Shown: piece by piece, positions 1 through 9,436 of the stretch
How positions within the stretch are numbered: the first letter of the stretch is position 1
Layout: every line of letters starts with the position of its first letter
Assembly (NCBI RefSeq): GCF_900102725.1
Contig: NZ_FNJW01000008.1
Coordinates: 1,612,001 to 1,676,000, forward strand
From: Carnobacterium viridans
GTDB taxonomy: Bacteria; Bacillota; Bacilli; Lactobacillales; Carnobacteriaceae
Length of the DNA: 64,000 nt
Reading direction: 5' to 3'
Notes under the pieces: generated by a model
Seen by the model: only the letters and a program-made list of their open reading frames with translations
Database searches by the model: none
Told to the model about the DNA's origin: nothing
Made by a program: the position numbers and the translations under genes

Positions 1-1
1 A

Positions 2-109
2 GATTATTTAGGGCATTGCAAGGAGACTGTAACTATTGATGAAGAAGGAAATGGTCATTTTCTTGTAGAAGCTGGATCCATATCTGTATGGGTTCACAGT
101 GAAGAATAA
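2..109 (+). CDS. Alpha-amylase, C-terminal end only (partial)
   Basis: The gene begins before the window; 35 codons and a TAA stop are visible. The tail ends GSISVWVHSEE, which resembles the last beta strand of the C-terminal domain of GH13 cytoplasmic-type alpha-amylases (compare GSVSIWV-type endings), preceded by an ETVTID segment also typical of that domain. In that family the enzyme cuts alpha-1,4 bonds in starch or maltodextrins. A strong terminator follows 24 bases downstream. The call rests on a short stretch only; another GH13 enzyme is possible. Confidence 0.6.
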   Translation, partial: DYLGHCKETVTIDEEGNGHFLVEAGSISVWVHSEE

Positions 110-127
110 AAAATAATGAAGTGATCA

Positions 128-166
128 AAAAAAAGAGGCTGGAAAAAATTCCAGCCTCTTTTCTAT
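128..166. terminator. Rho-independent terminator after the amylase gene
   Basis: Stem AAGAGGCTGG / CCAGCCTCTT with an AAAAAATT loop, flanked by A-rich sequence upstream and TTTTC downstream. Confidence 0.85.
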
Positions 167-169
167 ATA

Positions 170-345
170 CGACTATTCACTCTAAAACGTGTTCCAAAAA
201 GCAGACCCGAGGGCCACTTTATCATGCCTGTAGTTGCTGTAGATACGTTTGCTCCAGTTGCCCTAGCTCTTGCGGCTTTAGTCGCTTAGAGATAAGGTAT
301 GCGTTAGAAGATTCGGATTTAAACGCTTTTTTCCACACGCTCTTT
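170..345. other. Structured intergenic element with complementary ends
   Basis: This gene-free stretch is richer in GC than its flanks. Its ends can pair: GTGTTCCAAAAAGC near 190 and GCTTTTTTCCACAC near 328 form a stem with a small internal mismatch. An inner hairpin lies around the CGGCTTTAGTCG segment (CTCTTGCG / CGCTTAGAG). Long ORFs here look non-biological (runs of Cys and Ser). It may be a structured RNA, the 3' UTR of the ytxH operon, or a small non-autonomous repeat. No known family was recognised. Confidence 0.4.
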
Positions 346-729
346 TTATAATTGTCCACGTCTATCTTCAACAGATAAGTCAGGAGCATTAGATAAGTCT
401 TCAACTACAGATGTTGGTGGAACTTCCACAGCACCTACGAATTCTGAATTATCAAGTGGTTCAGAGTGTAAATTTAAGTCTGTTTCAATATCTTCAATGG
501 TTGCAGCTAATTCAGGATCAGTATAGCTGATTTCCTCTTCAACTTCTTTGTAACTTTGTTTTACTTCATCAGCAAAACTGTTTACTTGATCCATTGCTTG
601 GTCTTTCAAATCGTTTGCTTGCGTTTTGATATCTTGTCGTAATTCTTTTCCTGATTTAGGAGCGAGTAATAAAGCAGTAACTGCAGCAGCAGCTCCTACA
701 AATAAAGTTCTAGTAAAACTATTAGCCAT
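346..729 (-). CDS. YtxH domain-containing protein
   Basis: 127 residues. An N-terminal hydrophobic stretch (about residues 8-24, LFVGAAAAVTALLLAPKSGKE) followed by a charged helical segment (DIKTQANDLKDQAMDQV...) is the usual YtxH layout: a short membrane anchor with the LLxAPxSGxE motif and a coiled-coil tail. The rest is acidic and low in complexity. It lies 32 bases downstream of the DUF948 gene on the same strand, matching the Bacillus ytxGH pair, where these genes belong to the general stress response. The biochemical role is unknown; a membrane-associated stress or envelope protein is likely. Confidence 0.85.
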   Translation of the reverse strand: MANSFTRTLFVGAAAAVTALLLAPKSGKELRQDIKTQANDLKDQAMDQVNSFADEVKQSYKEVEEEISYTDPELAATIEDIETDLNLHSEPLDNSEFVGAVEVPPTSVVEDLSNAPDLSVEDRRGQL

Positions 730-761
730 AACAAAGTTCCCCTTTTCTAAATTGATTTAGT

Positions 762-1217
762 TTAGTTAAATGAAAAACGTTTTTTTGTTCTGTTTTTTCT
801 ACTCTGGTACATCTTTAAAGCAGTTTTTCCAACTTTGGTTATTCGAGGAGGAGTAACTGTTACTTTTCTCCTTGAACTAGAAAGAAAGTATGAAGCGACT
901 TTAGTGCTATTTTGTTTTAAATCGTTGATAGAATCTCCAAAATCAGCTGTTGTCTGAGTAAAATCAGAAATATAAGCTTGTTTAACAGCTACATCTTTTG
1001 TCATACTATCTACTCGAGTGGTCATATGGTCTATTTTACTTGTTATAGCATCTGTTTCTTTTGTAAAATGAGTTATTTGATCTTGAACAGTAGTCTGAGT
1101 TGAATTAATTTCTTTCATTAAACTTCCTACCTTTTTACCCATGAGTATTCCGACAATAACTAAAGCAACCAAGGCTAAAACCACGATACCAATAGCTATG
1201 ATAAATTCGATTGACAT
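762..1217 (-). CDS. DUF948 (YtxG-like) membrane protein
   Basis: 151 residues. A single N-terminal membrane helix (about residues 4-26) is followed by a long helical, heptad-like region (about 30-105) and a basic tail. This is the architecture of DUF948/YtxG proteins. The ribosome site AAAGGAG sits 11 bases upstream of the ATG. It forms a two-gene unit with the YtxH-like gene downstream. In Bacillus the pair is induced by general stress; I see no certain sigma-B promoter here, so control is open. Confidence 0.85.
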   Translation of the reverse strand: MSIEFIIAIGIVVLALVALVIVGILMGKKVGSLMKEINSTQTTVQDQITHFTKETDAITSKIDHMTTRVDSMTKDVAVKQAYISDFTQTTADFGDSINDLKQNSTKVASYFLSSSRRKVTVTPPRITKVGKTALKMYQSRKNRTKKRFSFN

Positions 1218-1547
1218 TTAGCTTTTACGCTCCTTTCATTAAAGATAGAGTTGAAATTGGTTTAACTTAATAAGAAATAGGTAAAGTAGCCACTCATTTT
1301 ATCAACGAGTATCAGTTTACCTTTATTTTCTATAAGAATACCATTAAATATGGGAATAGCCAAATAAAATGAAATCGCATTATTGTAAAGTTTGACTAAT
1401 GGATAAAAGAGAAGACAAACTTAAAGTTCTTAATTACCGTTGGATTAAATAACGAATGAATTTAGATAGATTTTTTTAAAAGATGGTCAAAGCATTTAGA
1501 ATCCGGTACAATTAAAGATAAAATAAATAATGAGGAAAGATCAAAAA
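1218..1547. promoter_or_regulatory. Divergent intergenic region between ytxG-like gene and PTS IIA gene
   Basis: About 330 gene-free bases. On the plus strand a promoter for the IIA gene is proposed: TGGTCA at 1484, a 17-base spacer, and TACAAT at 1507. On the other side an inverted repeat GGTAAA ... TTTACC (about 1279-1323) lies in the upstream region of the minus-strand unit. No clear cre site was found. Confidence 0.5.
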
Positions 1548-2105
1548 ATGAATAAAAAAGAGATAGATATTGGAGGATTTATTGGAATGGACTTATCTTC
1601 AAAAAAAGAAGCACAAAGCGAATGGCTAGGGAAGAAAAAGGCATCATTAGTAGCTGTAACAGATGGTAGTGTGATACCTGTAGAAGAAGTGCCAGATCTT
1701 GTGTTTTCTGAAAAAATGATGGGAGAAGGTTTTGCTATGATCCCTACTTCTAATGTAGTTTGTGCTCCTATTGGCGGTATATTATTCCAAGTAGCAGATG
1801 CATCTCATGCATTCGAAATCCGAACAGAAGACGGATTAGAAGTTCTCATACATGTTGGTTTAGATACCGTAATCTTAAATGGAGAAGGTTTTGAAACGCA
1901 TTTAAAAAAAGGCATGACTGTTAAACAGGGAGACACGCTGGTAAAGTTTGATAAGGAATACCTACTTAGTCACGGTTGCCGATTGTTTATACCAGTGATT
2001 GTAATAAATGGAGAAAACGAAAATTACCGTTATGTATTCAAACCAAATAATGAAGTCGAAGCTCAAGCTGGAAAAACAGTTGCATTAACTATCGAGGGTT
2101 ATTAA
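1548..2105 (+). CDS. crr: PTS glucose-type IIA component (EIIA-Glc/Crr-like)
   Basis: 185 residues from the ATG at 1548, chosen because GAGGAAAG lies 8 bases upstream; an ATG at 1530 has no ribosome site. The single domain is a PTS EIIA of the glucose superfamily. His87 and His102 match the two active-site histidines; His102, in the IHVGLDTV motif, is the expected phospho-carrier that takes phosphate from HPr and passes it to a IIB domain. It stands alone with no IIBC gene nearby, so it may serve several permeases or act as a regulatory IIA. A strong terminator follows. Confidence 0.9.
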   Translation: MNKKEIDIGGFIGMDLSSKKEAQSEWLGKKKASLVAVTDGSVIPVEEVPDLVFSEKMMGEGFAMIPTSNVVCAPIGGILFQVADASHAFEIRTEDGLEVLIHVGLDTVILNGEGFETHLKKGMTVKQGDTLVKFDKEYLLSHGCRLFIPVIVINGENENYRYVFKPNNEVEAQAGKTVALTIEGY

Positions 2106-2125
2106 AAAAATAGCCAATCAATAAT

Positions 2126-2166
2126 ACAAAATCAAGAGCGTGTATGCATGCTCTTGATTTTGTTTT
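2126..2166 (+). terminator. Terminator after the IIA gene
   Basis: Stem AAAATCAAGAGC (2128-2139) / GCTCTTGATTTT (2150-2161) followed by GTTTTTG. Its T run abuts the walR promoter. Confidence 0.9.
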
Positions 2167-2194
2167 TGCACTCTTACTGTATGTTCGGTATAAT
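2166..2194 (+). promoter_or_regulatory. Predicted sigma-A promoter of the walRK operon
   Basis: TTGCAC (2166-2171), 17-base spacer, TATAAT (2189-2194). The transcript would have a 5' leader of about 100 bases before walR. Confidence 0.7.
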
Positions 2195-2300
2195 GAAAGG
2201 TAGAATAGTTTGTTATTCTTACAGCAAATTAATTAAAAAGCAATAAACCATTAATAAAAAAAATAATCATAAAAAGTAGAAATTCCAAGGAGGTTTCATT

Positions 2301-3008
2301 TTGAAAAAAATATTAGTCGTTGATGATGAGAAACCAATTTCAGATATCGTTAAATTTAATTTAACAAAAGAAGGATATGAAGTCTTTACTGCGTATGATG
2401 GAGAAGAAGCTTTAGAAAAAGTAGAAGAAGTGATGCCAGATCTTATCATTTTAGACTTAATGCTTCCTAAAAAAGACGGACTAGAAGTTTGTCGCGAAGT
2501 GCGAAAAAATCATGATATGCCTATTATTATGGTTACAGCAAAAGACTCGGAAATCGATAAAGTACTTGGATTAGAACTTGGTGCGGATGATTATGTCACA
2601 AAACCATTTTCTAATAGAGAATTGACAGCGCGTGTAAAAGCAAACTTAAGAAGACACGACAACGCTAAGACACCTGTTGTTGAAGAAATAGAAACAAATG
2701 ATATTGAAGTAGGTGCTCTAATAATTCATCCAGATGCTTATATTGTTTCTAAAAGAGGCATTACAATTGAATTAACGCACCGTGAATTTGAATTGCTGCA
2801 TTATTTGGCTAAACATTTAGGTCAAGTAATGACCAGAGAGCATTTGTTGCAAACGGTTTGGGGTTACGATTATTTTGGTGACGTAAGAACGGTTGATGTA
2901 ACAGTTAGAAGATTAAGAGAAAAAATAGAAGACAACCCTAGCCATCCAACTTGGCTTGTAACGAGACGCGGAGTGGGCTATTATTTAAGAAATCCTGAAC
3001 AGGAGTAA
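2301..3008 (+). CDS. walR: WalR (YycF) response regulator
   Basis: 235 residues from a TTG start 7 bases after AAGGAGG. An N-terminal receiver domain has the acidic pair Asp8-Asp9, the phospho-acceptor Asp52 (LILDLMLP context) and a conserved Lys in VTKPFS. The C-terminal half is an OmpR/PhoB winged helix (about 130-230, ending in RRGVGYYL). WalR is the essential regulator of cell-wall hydrolases in Firmicutes. It is the first gene of an operon walR-walK-yycH-yycI, with only 6 bases to walK. The order and identity are very clear. Confidence 0.98.
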   Translation: MKKILVVDDEKPISDIVKFNLTKEGYEVFTAYDGEEALEKVEEVMPDLIILDLMLPKKDGLEVCREVRKNHDMPIIMVTAKDSEIDKVLGLELGADDYVTKPFSNRELTARVKANLRRHDNAKTPVVEEIETNDIEVGALIIHPDAYIVSKRGITIELTHREFELLHYLAKHLGQVMTREHLLQTVWGYDYFGDVRTVDVTVRRLREKIEDNPSHPTWLVTRRGVGYYLRNPEQE

Positions 3009-3014
3009 TGTTTC

Positions 3015-4859
3015 ATGAAGAAAAAAATCACTTTTTTTCAATCTATTGATTTCAAAATAATTTTCGTGTTCATTATTCTAATATTAGTGGCATTAGAATT
3101 AATTGGAACGTATTTTGTTAGACAATTAGAAACACAGCTAGTCACTAATTTCCAAGAAGAAAAAAAACTTCAAGTAGGTTTTTTAGATAATACTATTCAA
3201 CCTATTTTATTTGATGATGAGACAGCAGAAGATAGTACCGAGATTGAACGGTTAATTGAAGATTTCTCAGGAAATGGAATTTTAGAAGTTCAGATCATTG
3301 ACGCCCAACATTATTTATTAGGAACGAGCGACAGCACGCAGCAAAATAGTGTTGGTAGTAAAACAAATGACAAGGATGTTCAACAAGCATTACTGCTGGG
3401 AAATACAGTCACCAGCCAATACAGAGATCAAACGACCAACGACCGAATCTGGAAGTTGGTTTCTCCTATTATTGCAGGTGATGGCTCAAATGAAATATTG
3501 GGTGTAATAGCATTAACGACAAATATCGAAAGTGTCTACGAACAAATCAGCGAAATAACGCTCATTTTTCTTAATTCTTCCTTGATAGCAGTCGCATTAA
3601 CCGTTATTTTAGCGCTGTTTATTTCCCGGGCAATAACAAAGCCAATCACTGAAATGACACAACAAACGATTCAAATGGCGGATGGAGATTATTCAGGACA
3701 AGTTAAAGTCTATAGTAAAGATGAACTGGGTATCTTATCTATGGCAATCAATGATTTGTCAACTAAGGTTGAAGAAGCTCAAGAAACGACTGAATCTGAA
3801 CGGAGACGTTTAAATAGTGTGCTGACCCACATGACAGATGGGGTTATCGCTACAGACCGAAGAGGAGTCATTGTTATTATTAATGACAAGGCTATGGAAA
3901 TGTTGAATATTTCCCAGGAAATGGCGCTAGGTGTTTCAATTTTAAAAGTATTAAAAATAGATAAAGAATATACATTGCGCAAATTACTTGAAAATGAAGA
4001 TGATATGTATTTTGATTTTTCAAATGATGAGATGCCAGTAACTTTGAGAGGTGAGTTTACTCTTATTCAAAGAGAAACTGGGTTTATCAGTGGAATTGTT
4101 TGTGTATTGCATGATGTAACAAAGCAAGAAAAAATAGAAAATGAACGAAAAGAGTTTGTGTCAAATGTTTCTCATGAACTTAGAACACCTTTAACAAGTA
4201 TGAGAAGTTATCTGGAGGCGTTACTTGATGGTGCATGGAAAGACCCGGAAATCGCTCCGCAATTTTTACAAGTAACACAAGAAGAAACAGATCGTATGAT
4301 TCGGATGATCAAAGATTTGTTAGATTTATCTCGTATGGATTCTGGTAAAGGTTCGCTGGATTTAGAATACCTTAATGTAAATGAGTTGTTTGATCATGTC
4401 ATCAAACGTTTTGAAATGATGATACAATCCTCTGACAAATCAACAAAAGATTTTTTAATCAAACGAAACTTTACGGATAGACAATTATGGGTTGAAGTGG
4501 ACGCTGATAAAATGATTCAAGTTTTAGATAATATCATGAATAATGCTATTAAATATTCTCCAGATGGAGGAACGATCACCTGTGGACTAATGGAAACAAA
4601 TGATAGCGTCGTTTTGAGCATTAGTGATGAAGGTCTTGGTATTCCAAAAAGAGATCTTGCAAATGTATTTGATCGTTTCTTTAGAGTAGACAAAGCTAGA
4701 GCACGCTCAATGGGTGGAACTGGATTAGGTTTAGCCATTTCTAAGGAAGTGGTTCAACAACATAAAGGTAAGATATGGGCAGAAAGTACGGAGGGAAAAG
4801 GAACGACTTTTTATATTTCACTGCCTTATCTTCCGTATGAGGAGGATGATTGGGAATGA
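3015..4859 (+). CDS. walK: WalK (YycG) sensor histidine kinase
   Basis: 614 residues. Two membrane helices (about 13-33 and 182-203) enclose an extracytoplasmic sensor domain. They are followed by HAMP (about 204-255), PAS (about 260-370), HisKA with His387 in the SHELRTPL motif, and a HATPase with N, G1 (DEGLGIP) and G2 (GGTGLGLAI) boxes. It phosphorylates WalR in response to cell-wall state. Its TGA stop overlaps the ATG of yycH (ATGA), so the two are translationally coupled. Confidence 0.98.
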   Translation: MKKKITFFQSIDFKIIFVFIILILVALELIGTYFVRQLETQLVTNFQEEKKLQVGFLDNTIQPILFDDETAEDSTEIERLIEDFSGNGILEVQIIDAQHYLLGTSDSTQQNSVGSKTNDKDVQQALLLGNTVTSQYRDQTTNDRIWKLVSPIIAGDGSNEILGVIALTTNIESVYEQISEITLIFLNSSLIAVALTVILALFISRAITKPITEMTQQTIQMADGDYSGQVKVYSKDELGILSMAINDLSTKVEEAQETTESERRRLNSVLTHMTDGVIATDRRGVIVIINDKAMEMLNISQEMALGVSILKVLKIDKEYTLRKLLENEDDMYFDFSNDEMPVTLRGEFTLIQRETGFISGIVCVLHDVTKQEKIENERKEFVSNVSHELRTPLTSMRSYLEALLDGAWKDPEIAPQFLQVTQEETDRMIRMIKDLLDLSRMDSGKGSLDLEYLNVNELFDHVIKRFEMMIQSSDKSTKDFLIKRNFTDRQLWVEVDADKMIQVLDNIMNNAIKYSPDGGTITCGLMETNDSVVLSISDEGLGIPKRDLANVFDRFFRVDKARARSMGGTGLGLAISKEVVQQHKGKIWAESTEGKGTTFYISLPYLPYEEDDWE

Positions 4860-6157
4860 AGAAAGATTTAATAATAAAAGTTGTTCTAGTAGCTCTTATC
4901 GCACTTAGCCTCTTTCTAACCTTTATGATTTGGACCATGCCTAGCCAATTTAATGAAGAGACAAATGCGAGTCAAGGGACGACCTCTGCTGTGTCTATCG
5001 CACGCAATTTGTCCCAGGTATTTGGCCCAACACAAGTTGTCCTTCATGAAAATGGTGAAATAAATGTATTTACTCAAACAGAAATTGTAACGGCTATAAC
5101 TAGAGAATTTACTAAATGGAAAATAGATACTATTGAAGAACCGATTGAATTAACAAATGAAGAATACCAAGAAAAGTTGAGACAGACCAATGCACTAGAA
5201 ATGGTTTTTGTTGAAAATATTTCATTTGGTGTTTTCCCAGATTTATTTAAGGATCTTGCAGGAGAATATCAAGATCGGTCATTTAATCGTATATATTTTT
5301 CAAAAGATAATTTAAATCAGGTTTATTTCTATAATACGCATTCAAAATTATTTTACAGTGAAACAATAGAAGGAATAGATCAAAGCAAAATAGATAAACT
5401 GATAGAAGAAGAAAATGCTAAATCTTACTTGGCAAATGCTGTTTTAGATGAAGGCAAACAAATTTATACTTCAATAGAGGAAATAGAATTGCCTTATTTA
5501 AGTTATTTAGTTGAAAGGCAAACAAATCAATTATTTATTGAACGGTTGTTTGATGATACTTCAGAAGTAAGAGAAAATAATGCTAACGATGAAAACATGG
5601 TTAGTTACAATGACTATGTGAGTGAATTGCAAATAAATGAAAATACTGACATATTAACGTATTATCGTAATCGAAATGCTGAAAATAAGTTATCCATCAC
5701 AGAAACACTTAGAGTAAGTTACAATGAATTGATTCAGTATGAAAATTGGGCTTCAGATGTTCATTATTTTGACTATAACGATTCTACGAAAGAAGTTACT
5801 TATCGTCGTTATATTGCAGGATTTCCTGTGTTTAGTGAATTTTCTGACTATGGAACAACTCATATAACTGTTTTTGAAGATGGATTGTCACGGTTACAAG
5901 TTCCTTTAGTTATTGCTCAAACGCCTATTTCTGAGGTTGAAGAACAAAAAACACTACAAAGCGGTGTAAGTATCTTGGAATCTCTAACAGCAAGTGGCTA
6001 TGCTAGTGAAGAAATCGATGATCTAAAAATCGGTTATACTTGGATAAATAGTGCGGAATCTGATCGTGTGATCAACTTAGAACCTAATTGGTATGTTAAA
6101 ATCAATGGTAGATGGCAACTTGCTCAAAGCCTTCTTTTCAAAGAAGGAGGTCAGTAA
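4856..6157 (+). CDS. yycH: YycH (WalH), WalK-associated membrane protein
   Basis: 433 residues from the ATG at 4856, which overlaps the walK stop; GAGGAGG lies 10 bases upstream. A TTG at 4850 is too close to that site. One N-terminal membrane helix (about 7-25) with a large extracytoplasmic domain fits YycH. In Bacillus it binds WalK together with YycI and dampens its activity; in Staphylococcus it is reported to activate. The operon position supports the call more than sequence similarity, as this family diverges fast. Confidence 0.92.
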   Translation: MKKDLIIKVVLVALIALSLFLTFMIWTMPSQFNEETNASQGTTSAVSIARNLSQVFGPTQVVLHENGEINVFTQTEIVTAITREFTKWKIDTIEEPIELTNEEYQEKLRQTNALEMVFVENISFGVFPDLFKDLAGEYQDRSFNRIYFSKDNLNQVYFYNTHSKLFYSETIEGIDQSKIDKLIEEENAKSYLANAVLDEGKQIYTSIEEIELPYLSYLVERQTNQLFIERLFDDTSEVRENNANDENMVSYNDYVSELQINENTDILTYYRNRNAENKLSITETLRVSYNELIQYENWASDVHYFDYNDSTKEVTYRRYIAGFPVFSEFSDYGTTHITVFEDGLSRLQVPLVIAQTPISEVEEQKTLQSGVSILESLTASGYASEEIDDLKIGYTWINSAESDRVINLEPNWYVKINGRWQLAQSLLFKEGGQ

Positions 6158-6158
6158 A

Positions 6159-6998
6159 ATGGACTTTAAACGAATTCAAATTATTTTTATTATTACCTTT
6201 CTCTTTCTAAATACTTTTTTGATATTTACGTATTTAGATAAAAATAAAAATTATTATACTAGCAGTTCAAATCAGTTAATTGATTTTATAGAAGAAATGG
6301 AAAATGAAAATATTCGGTTACCAAATTTTTCAAAAACTGAAAATAAAGTGCCCTATGTTCAAGCAGAAATAAATAGTTTATTTGAAGATAATATAGATAA
6401 ATTGAAAAATCATTCTGGAACAATCGAAAAAGACGGTTCACTTTACATGAGTTTACTTTCTAATCCACTTGCTTTGTCAGAAGAGGAAGAATTGACTAAG
6501 GAAGACATTAAGTTGCTCGATGAATTTGTGATAAGTGATCAAGTTCTTTTTGGTAAACAGTATAGTTATTTTAGTTATAGCTCAACAGAGCAAAAAATAA
6601 TTTATACTCAACTAGCGAACAATATTCCAATTGCAGATGGAACATCCCAAATTGTATTTCATTTGAATAATAAGAAAGAAGTCATCTCTTATGACCAAAC
6701 CTATGCAGGTCCTGTTACTGTTCAAGGAGATAGTCGAAAACTGATTACAGATAAAAATGCTGTTGAAATTTTATATCAAAATGACGAAATACAAGCGAAT
6801 GCTACTGTAAGAAAACCAAAGTTAACGTATTCGAAAACACTTTCGCTACAGAAATTAAGCATGTATGCACCAGTGTGGTACATTGAAATTGTTAACAGTG
6901 GAAGTACCGAGATCGAACGAGTAGATGCACTGAGCGGCAGTATTATACGAACGCCAACGAGTGAGACACCAGCTGCAGAAGAATCTGCAGCACAATAG
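6159..6998 (+). CDS. yycI: YycI (WalI), WalK-associated membrane protein
   Basis: 279 residues from the ATG at 6159, which sits 8 bases after AAGGAGG and one base after the yycH stop. An upstream in-frame ATG at 6093 lies inside yycH and lacks a ribosome site. The protein has one N-terminal membrane helix (about 5-23) and an extracytoplasmic YycI-type domain, with a short acidic, Ala-rich tail. It is expected to act with YycH on WalK. A weak hairpin (about 7068-7100) with a later T run may end the operon before walJ. Confidence 0.92.
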   Translation: MDFKRIQIIFIITFLFLNTFLIFTYLDKNKNYYTSSSNQLIDFIEEMENENIRLPNFSKTENKVPYVQAEINSLFEDNIDKLKNHSGTIEKDGSLYMSLLSNPLALSEEEELTKEDIKLLDEFVISDQVLFGKQYSYFSYSSTEQKIIYTQLANNIPIADGTSQIVFHLNNKKEVISYDQTYAGPVTVQGDSRKLITDKNAVEILYQNDEIQANATVRKPKLTYSKTLSLQKLSMYAPVWYIEIVNSGSTEIERVDALSGSIIRTPTSETPAAEESAAQ

Positions 6999-7129
6999 GT
7001 TTAGAAACTGAAATGAAAGATTTGAAAAAATCGGTTTTCTTAGTTTAAAGCTAGAGCCAAAGTAAGAGGTGTGCAAGAGATGTCTTGTCACACTCCCTTT
7101 CTTTGGGTCTTTTTTTGCGTTTTGAAAAC

Positions 7130-7157
7130 TTGAATTTATATAAGTTTGATGTAAAAT
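7130..7157 (+). promoter_or_regulatory. Possible promoter upstream of walJ
   Basis: TTGAAT (7130-7135), 16-base spacer, TAAAAT (7152-7157), about 30 bases before the walJ start. It would allow walJ to be expressed apart from walRK. Confidence 0.4.
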
Positions 7158-7186
7158 GATAAAGGTAATAGAGGAGGATTTTTTAG

Positions 7187-7999
7187 ATGGTATCCAAAGA
7201 AAGTAATGGTTTAAAGGTTAGTATTCTTGCCAGCGGAAGTTCTGGAAATGTGACATATATAGAATCTGAAAAAAAGAAGATTTTAGTTGATAGTGGATTA
7301 AGCGGAAAAAAAATAACGGAATTGTTAAAAAAAATTGACCGAAATGTAGCTGACCTGGATGGGATATTAGTCACACACGAACACCGTGATCATGTACATG
7401 GTGTGGGTGTTTTAGCTAGAAAATATCATTTAGATGTTTACGCTAATGAACAGACATGGGAAGCTATGACACCCATAATCGGCACGATAAAAACAGAACA
7501 GAAGTATTTATTTGAAATGGGAAAAACAATGACCATTGGCGATATAGATGTAGAAAGTTTTGGAGTTTCACATGATGCAATCGCACCTCAGTTTTATAGT
7601 TTTCATAAAGACAATAAAAGTTTTGTCATGTTGACTGATACAGGTTATGTTAGTGATCGTATGAGAGGGATTGTTTCGAACGCAGATGCGTATTTATTTG
7701 AAAGCAATCATGATCTCGAAATGCTGCGAATGGGAAATTACCCGTGGCATTTAAAACAACGTATTTTAGGAGATAAAGGACATCTTTCAAACGAAGACGG
7801 TGCACTAGCTTTAGCTGAAATCATAGGAGATGCCACGAAAAAAGTGTATTTAGGTCATCTAAGTAAAGACAATAATTTAAAAGAATTGGCTCATTTAACT
7901 GCTGTAAATATTTTAAAAGAAAAAGAAACAGGTGTAGAGGACAAATTTTTAGTATTTGATACAGATCCAGTTGTACCTACTTCTTTATTTGTTGTTTAA
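7187..7999 (+). CDS. walJ: WalJ (YycJ) metallo-beta-lactamase-fold hydrolase
   Basis: 270 residues. The MBL-fold metal motif HxHxDH is present at His64, His66, Asp68 and His69, with a further metal Asp in the VMLTDTGY segment and His in YLGHLSKDN. This is the YycJ/WalJ family, a predicted cytosolic exonuclease (5'-3' DNA nuclease activity is reported for members) next to walRK in many Firmicutes. GAGGAGG precedes the ATG. A stem-loop terminator separates it from htrA. Confidence 0.95.
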   Translation: MVSKESNGLKVSILASGSSGNVTYIESEKKKILVDSGLSGKKITELLKKIDRNVADLDGILVTHEHRDHVHGVGVLARKYHLDVYANEQTWEAMTPIIGTIKTEQKYLFEMGKTMTIGDIDVESFGVSHDAIAPQFYSFHKDNKSFVMLTDTGYVSDRMRGIVSNADAYLFESNHDLEMLRMGNYPWHLKQRILGDKGHLSNEDGALALAEIIGDATKKVYLGHLSKDNNLKELAHLTAVNILKEKETGVEDKFLVFDTDPVVPTSLFVV

Positions 8000-8008
8000 A
8001 TTTTACAA

Positions 8009-8052
8009 AATAACCTCTCGCGACTAAAGGTCAAGAGAGGTTATTGATTTTG
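8009..8052 (+). terminator. Terminator between walJ and htrA
   Basis: Stem AATAACCTCTC (8009-8019) / GAGAGGTTATT (8035-8045), followed by GATTTTG. Confidence 0.8.
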
Positions 8053-8194
8053 TATAAGATTATTCACTATCGTGTAAAGTAGATTTAATGTTAATATAAT
8101 AATGAATAAATAAAAAGTTCCCAAAATTTTCATATAAAGTTCAAATGTAAAGATTATACTAACATCATAAAAAGACTACAAGGGGTGAATAGTT

Positions 8195-9415
8195 ATGAGT
8201 GAGGAAACAAAAAATAAAAAAAGTGGTTCTTGGAAAAATGGACTTGTCGGAGGGCTAATAGGTGGACTTGTAGTAGCGGCACTAGGTGGAGGTTACTTAG
8301 CAGCAACGGATAATGGAGTAAATACTGAAACTGGTGTAGGTATGGTCGATAAAGACACTGGAGAAGTGATCACAACCAATGTCAGCGTAGATGTGACTTC
8401 TGATGTAACAGAAGCTGTCGCTAAAGTAGAGGATTCAGTTGTTTCCGTTGTTAATATGCAATCACAGGCCGATGGAGGTTTAGGTGGCGCATTTGAGACG
8501 AATAGCATGCAAGAAGAAGATAATTTACAGACAGCTGGTGAAGGTAGTGGAGTGATTTATAAAAAAGATGGTGATACAGCTTATGTCGTAACCAATAATC
8601 ATGTTATCGATGGTTCAGATGCAATTGAAGTTATTTTAAAAGATGGCACAAAAGTTGAAGCTGAATTAATCGGAACAGATATCTGGACAGATCTAGCCGT
8701 ATTGTCTATTCCTTCTGAAAATATTACCACAGTTGCTACTTTTGGCGATTCAGATGCATTGACTGTTGGCGAACCTGCAATTGCAATCGGTTCTCCACTA
8801 GGAACAAACTTTGTTTCTTCTGTTACTCAAGGAATTATATCTGCTAAAAATCGTAGTGTTGAAACGGATATTACAGGCGATGGCGTAGTAGATTGGGAAG
8901 TTACAGCTCTTCAAACCGACGCAGCTATCAATCCAGGTAATTCTGGTGGTGCTTTGATCAATATAGCTGGTCAAGTAATTGGCATCAATTCAATGAAAAT
9001 CTCTAGTGATACTGTCGAAGGAATGGGATTTGCTATTCCAAGCAATGACGTTGTCAGCATCATTAATCAATTGGAAGCAAATGGTGAAGTTGTTCGTCCG
9101 GTATTGGGAATTAGCTTATTGGATTTAAGTGAAATATCTGAACAACAACAAGAAACAGTCTTGAAATTACCTGAAGATGTTACCTCAGGTGTTGTAGTAG
9201 CTGAAGTTCAACCAGATTCAGCAGCTGAAGTCGCTGGATTAGAGCAATACGATGTTATTGTGAAATTCAATGGTAAAGAAGTGACAGATTCAATATCATT
9301 GCGTAAAGAAATTTATGCTTCTGAACTTGGAAAAGAAATTGAAGTCGAGTACTATCGTAATGGTGAACTTCAAAAAACGACAGTCACAATGACTGCTTCA
9401 GAACCAACTCTATAA
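8195..9415 (+). CDS. htrA: HtrA/DegP-like membrane-anchored serine protease
   Basis: 406 residues. A short cytoplasmic N terminus and one Gly-rich membrane helix (about 17-36) anchor an S1C trypsin-like domain with the triad His136 (TNNHV), Asp166 (TDLAV) and Ser250 (GNSGG). A single PDZ domain follows (about 300-395). It degrades or refolds misfolded exported proteins. GGGGTG precedes the ATG. It has its own promoter region (8053-8194) and a strong terminator after it, so it is monocistronic. Confidence 0.97.
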   Translation: MSEETKNKKSGSWKNGLVGGLIGGLVVAALGGGYLAATDNGVNTETGVGMVDKDTGEVITTNVSVDVTSDVTEAVAKVEDSVVSVVNMQSQADGGLGGAFETNSMQEEDNLQTAGEGSGVIYKKDGDTAYVVTNNHVIDGSDAIEVILKDGTKVEAELIGTDIWTDLAVLSIPSENITTVATFGDSDALTVGEPAIAIGSPLGTNFVSSVTQGIISAKNRSVETDITGDGVVDWEVTALQTDAAINPGNSGGALINIAGQVIGINSMKISSDTVEGMGFAIPSNDVVSIINQLEANGEVVRPVLGISLLDLSEISEQQQETVLKLPEDVTSGVVVAEVQPDSAAEVAGLEQYDVIVKFNGKEVTDSISLRKEIYASELGKEIEVEYYRNGELQKTTVTMTASEPTL

Positions 9416-9436
9416 TAAAATAAAAATTTTAAAATG

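Noticed and set aside
121-351. 76-residue plus-strand ORF rich in Cys and Ser
   Set aside because: No ribosome site, overlaps a terminator and the structured element, and its composition is not protein-like.
8053-8194. WalR binding site (paired TGTWAH) ahead of htrA
   Set aside because: TGTAAA and TGTTAA occur but with the wrong spacing for the direct-repeat consensus.
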